A DNA stretch of 5,212 nucleotides from an uncultured Collinsella sp. (lineage in GTDB: Bacteria; Actinomycetota; Coriobacteriia; Coriobacteriales; Coriobacteriaceae): positions 1 through 5,212 of the forward strand of contig URUI01000105.1 of NCBI GenBank assembly GCA_900551015.1. The letters are read 5' to 3'. Both the position numbers and the translations under genes were made by a program. The notes under the pieces are model-generated. The model was not told the origin of the DNA, did no database searches, and saw only the letters and a program-made list of their open reading frames with translations. How positions within the stretch are numbered: position 1 is the first letter of the stretch; every line of letters begins with the position of its first letter. Below are positions 5,044 through 5,212 of the stretch, in pieces.

Positions 5044-5212
5044 GAGCTGCCGATTTTTGTGCTGGGCGGTCTGGTCTTGCTAGAACCGCGCGACCTGGTG
5101 CGTGAGCAGACCTGTCGGAACTTGCGGCGCGGCGCCGCTGACCTGCGCGGCGGGGATGCCTTATCTTCTTCAATATCACGTACCGTGGAGACCTTCAGGC
5201 AAAGTCGCTCCG
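5011..5212 (+). other. Doubtful open frame to the right edge (possible partial CDS)
   Basis: From the ATG at 5011 a plus-strand frame stays open to the window end (67 codons), starting MYLLHLRPLFVELPIFVLGG and continuing LVLLEPRDLVREQ. A purine-rich GGCGGAG (5000-5006) lies 4 nt before it. Third positions are GC-rich through about 5160, then less so. Against it, the start sits inside the terminator hairpin and no family is recognised. On the minus strand the same stretch can be read as a short frame ending TGLLTHQVARF before a TAG at 5082-5080, but that frame has stop codons a little upstream. No coding call is firm here. Confidence 0.2.

Noticed and set aside
4262..5179. Long minus-strand open frame of 305 codons opposite the second phosphatase
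   Set aside because: It is antisense to a gene with an intact catalytic signature, crosses the terminator hairpin, is composed of Arg/Ala/His-rich sequence typical of a shadow frame, and has no ribosome site.

Overview
The window looks like chromosome from a high-GC anaerobic actinobacterium of the class Coriobacteriia, most likely Collinsella or a close relative. This is an inference from the GC-rich third codon positions, the gene families and the compact layout; nothing in the window fixes the genus. No rRNA, tRNA, CRISPR array, phage or insertion-sequence gene is visible.

Layout: (1) 1-255, minus strand: the N-terminal 85 codons of a protein I do not recognise, running off the left edge. 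(2) 256-426: a divergent intergenic region with an MntR-like imperfect palindrome (316-337) touching the -35 of a good forward promoter (337-364). (3) 427-1515, plus: a membrane metal exporter of the ArsP_2 / putative manganese transporter family, with a long His/Asp/Glu/Cys-rich cytoplasmic or external loop. It ends in a long intrinsic terminator. (4) 1680-2765, minus: a two-gene unit, a six-helix DUF308/HdeD-like membrane protein followed with no spacer by a YaiI/YqxD (UPF0178) protein, ending in its own terminator. (5) 2766-3000: a divergent spacer carrying a 19-bp DtxR/IdeR-like box just before a plus-strand nitroreductase-family flavoprotein (3001-3672). (6) 3673-3755: a perfect REP-like palindrome. 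(7) 3756-4951, plus: two tandem paralogous histidine-phosphatase (phosphoglycerate mutase-like) genes 17 bp apart, about half identical. (8) 4998-5034: a strong hairpin terminator, then about 170 bp in which only a doubtful open frame can be seen.

How it fits together: the most informative signals are regulatory. Two different DtxR-superfamily-like operators sit about 2.6 kb apart, one before a metal exporter (manganese-type motif) and one before a flavin oxidoreductase (iron-type motif). The exporter probably protects against excess Mn or another divalent metal. The nitroreductase may belong to a metal- or redox-responsive set. The DUF308/YaiI pair and the phosphatase pair show no evident functional link to metal handling. 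I see no convincing new multi-gene system; the window is mostly ordinary chromosomal housekeeping and stress genes with some testable regulatory features.
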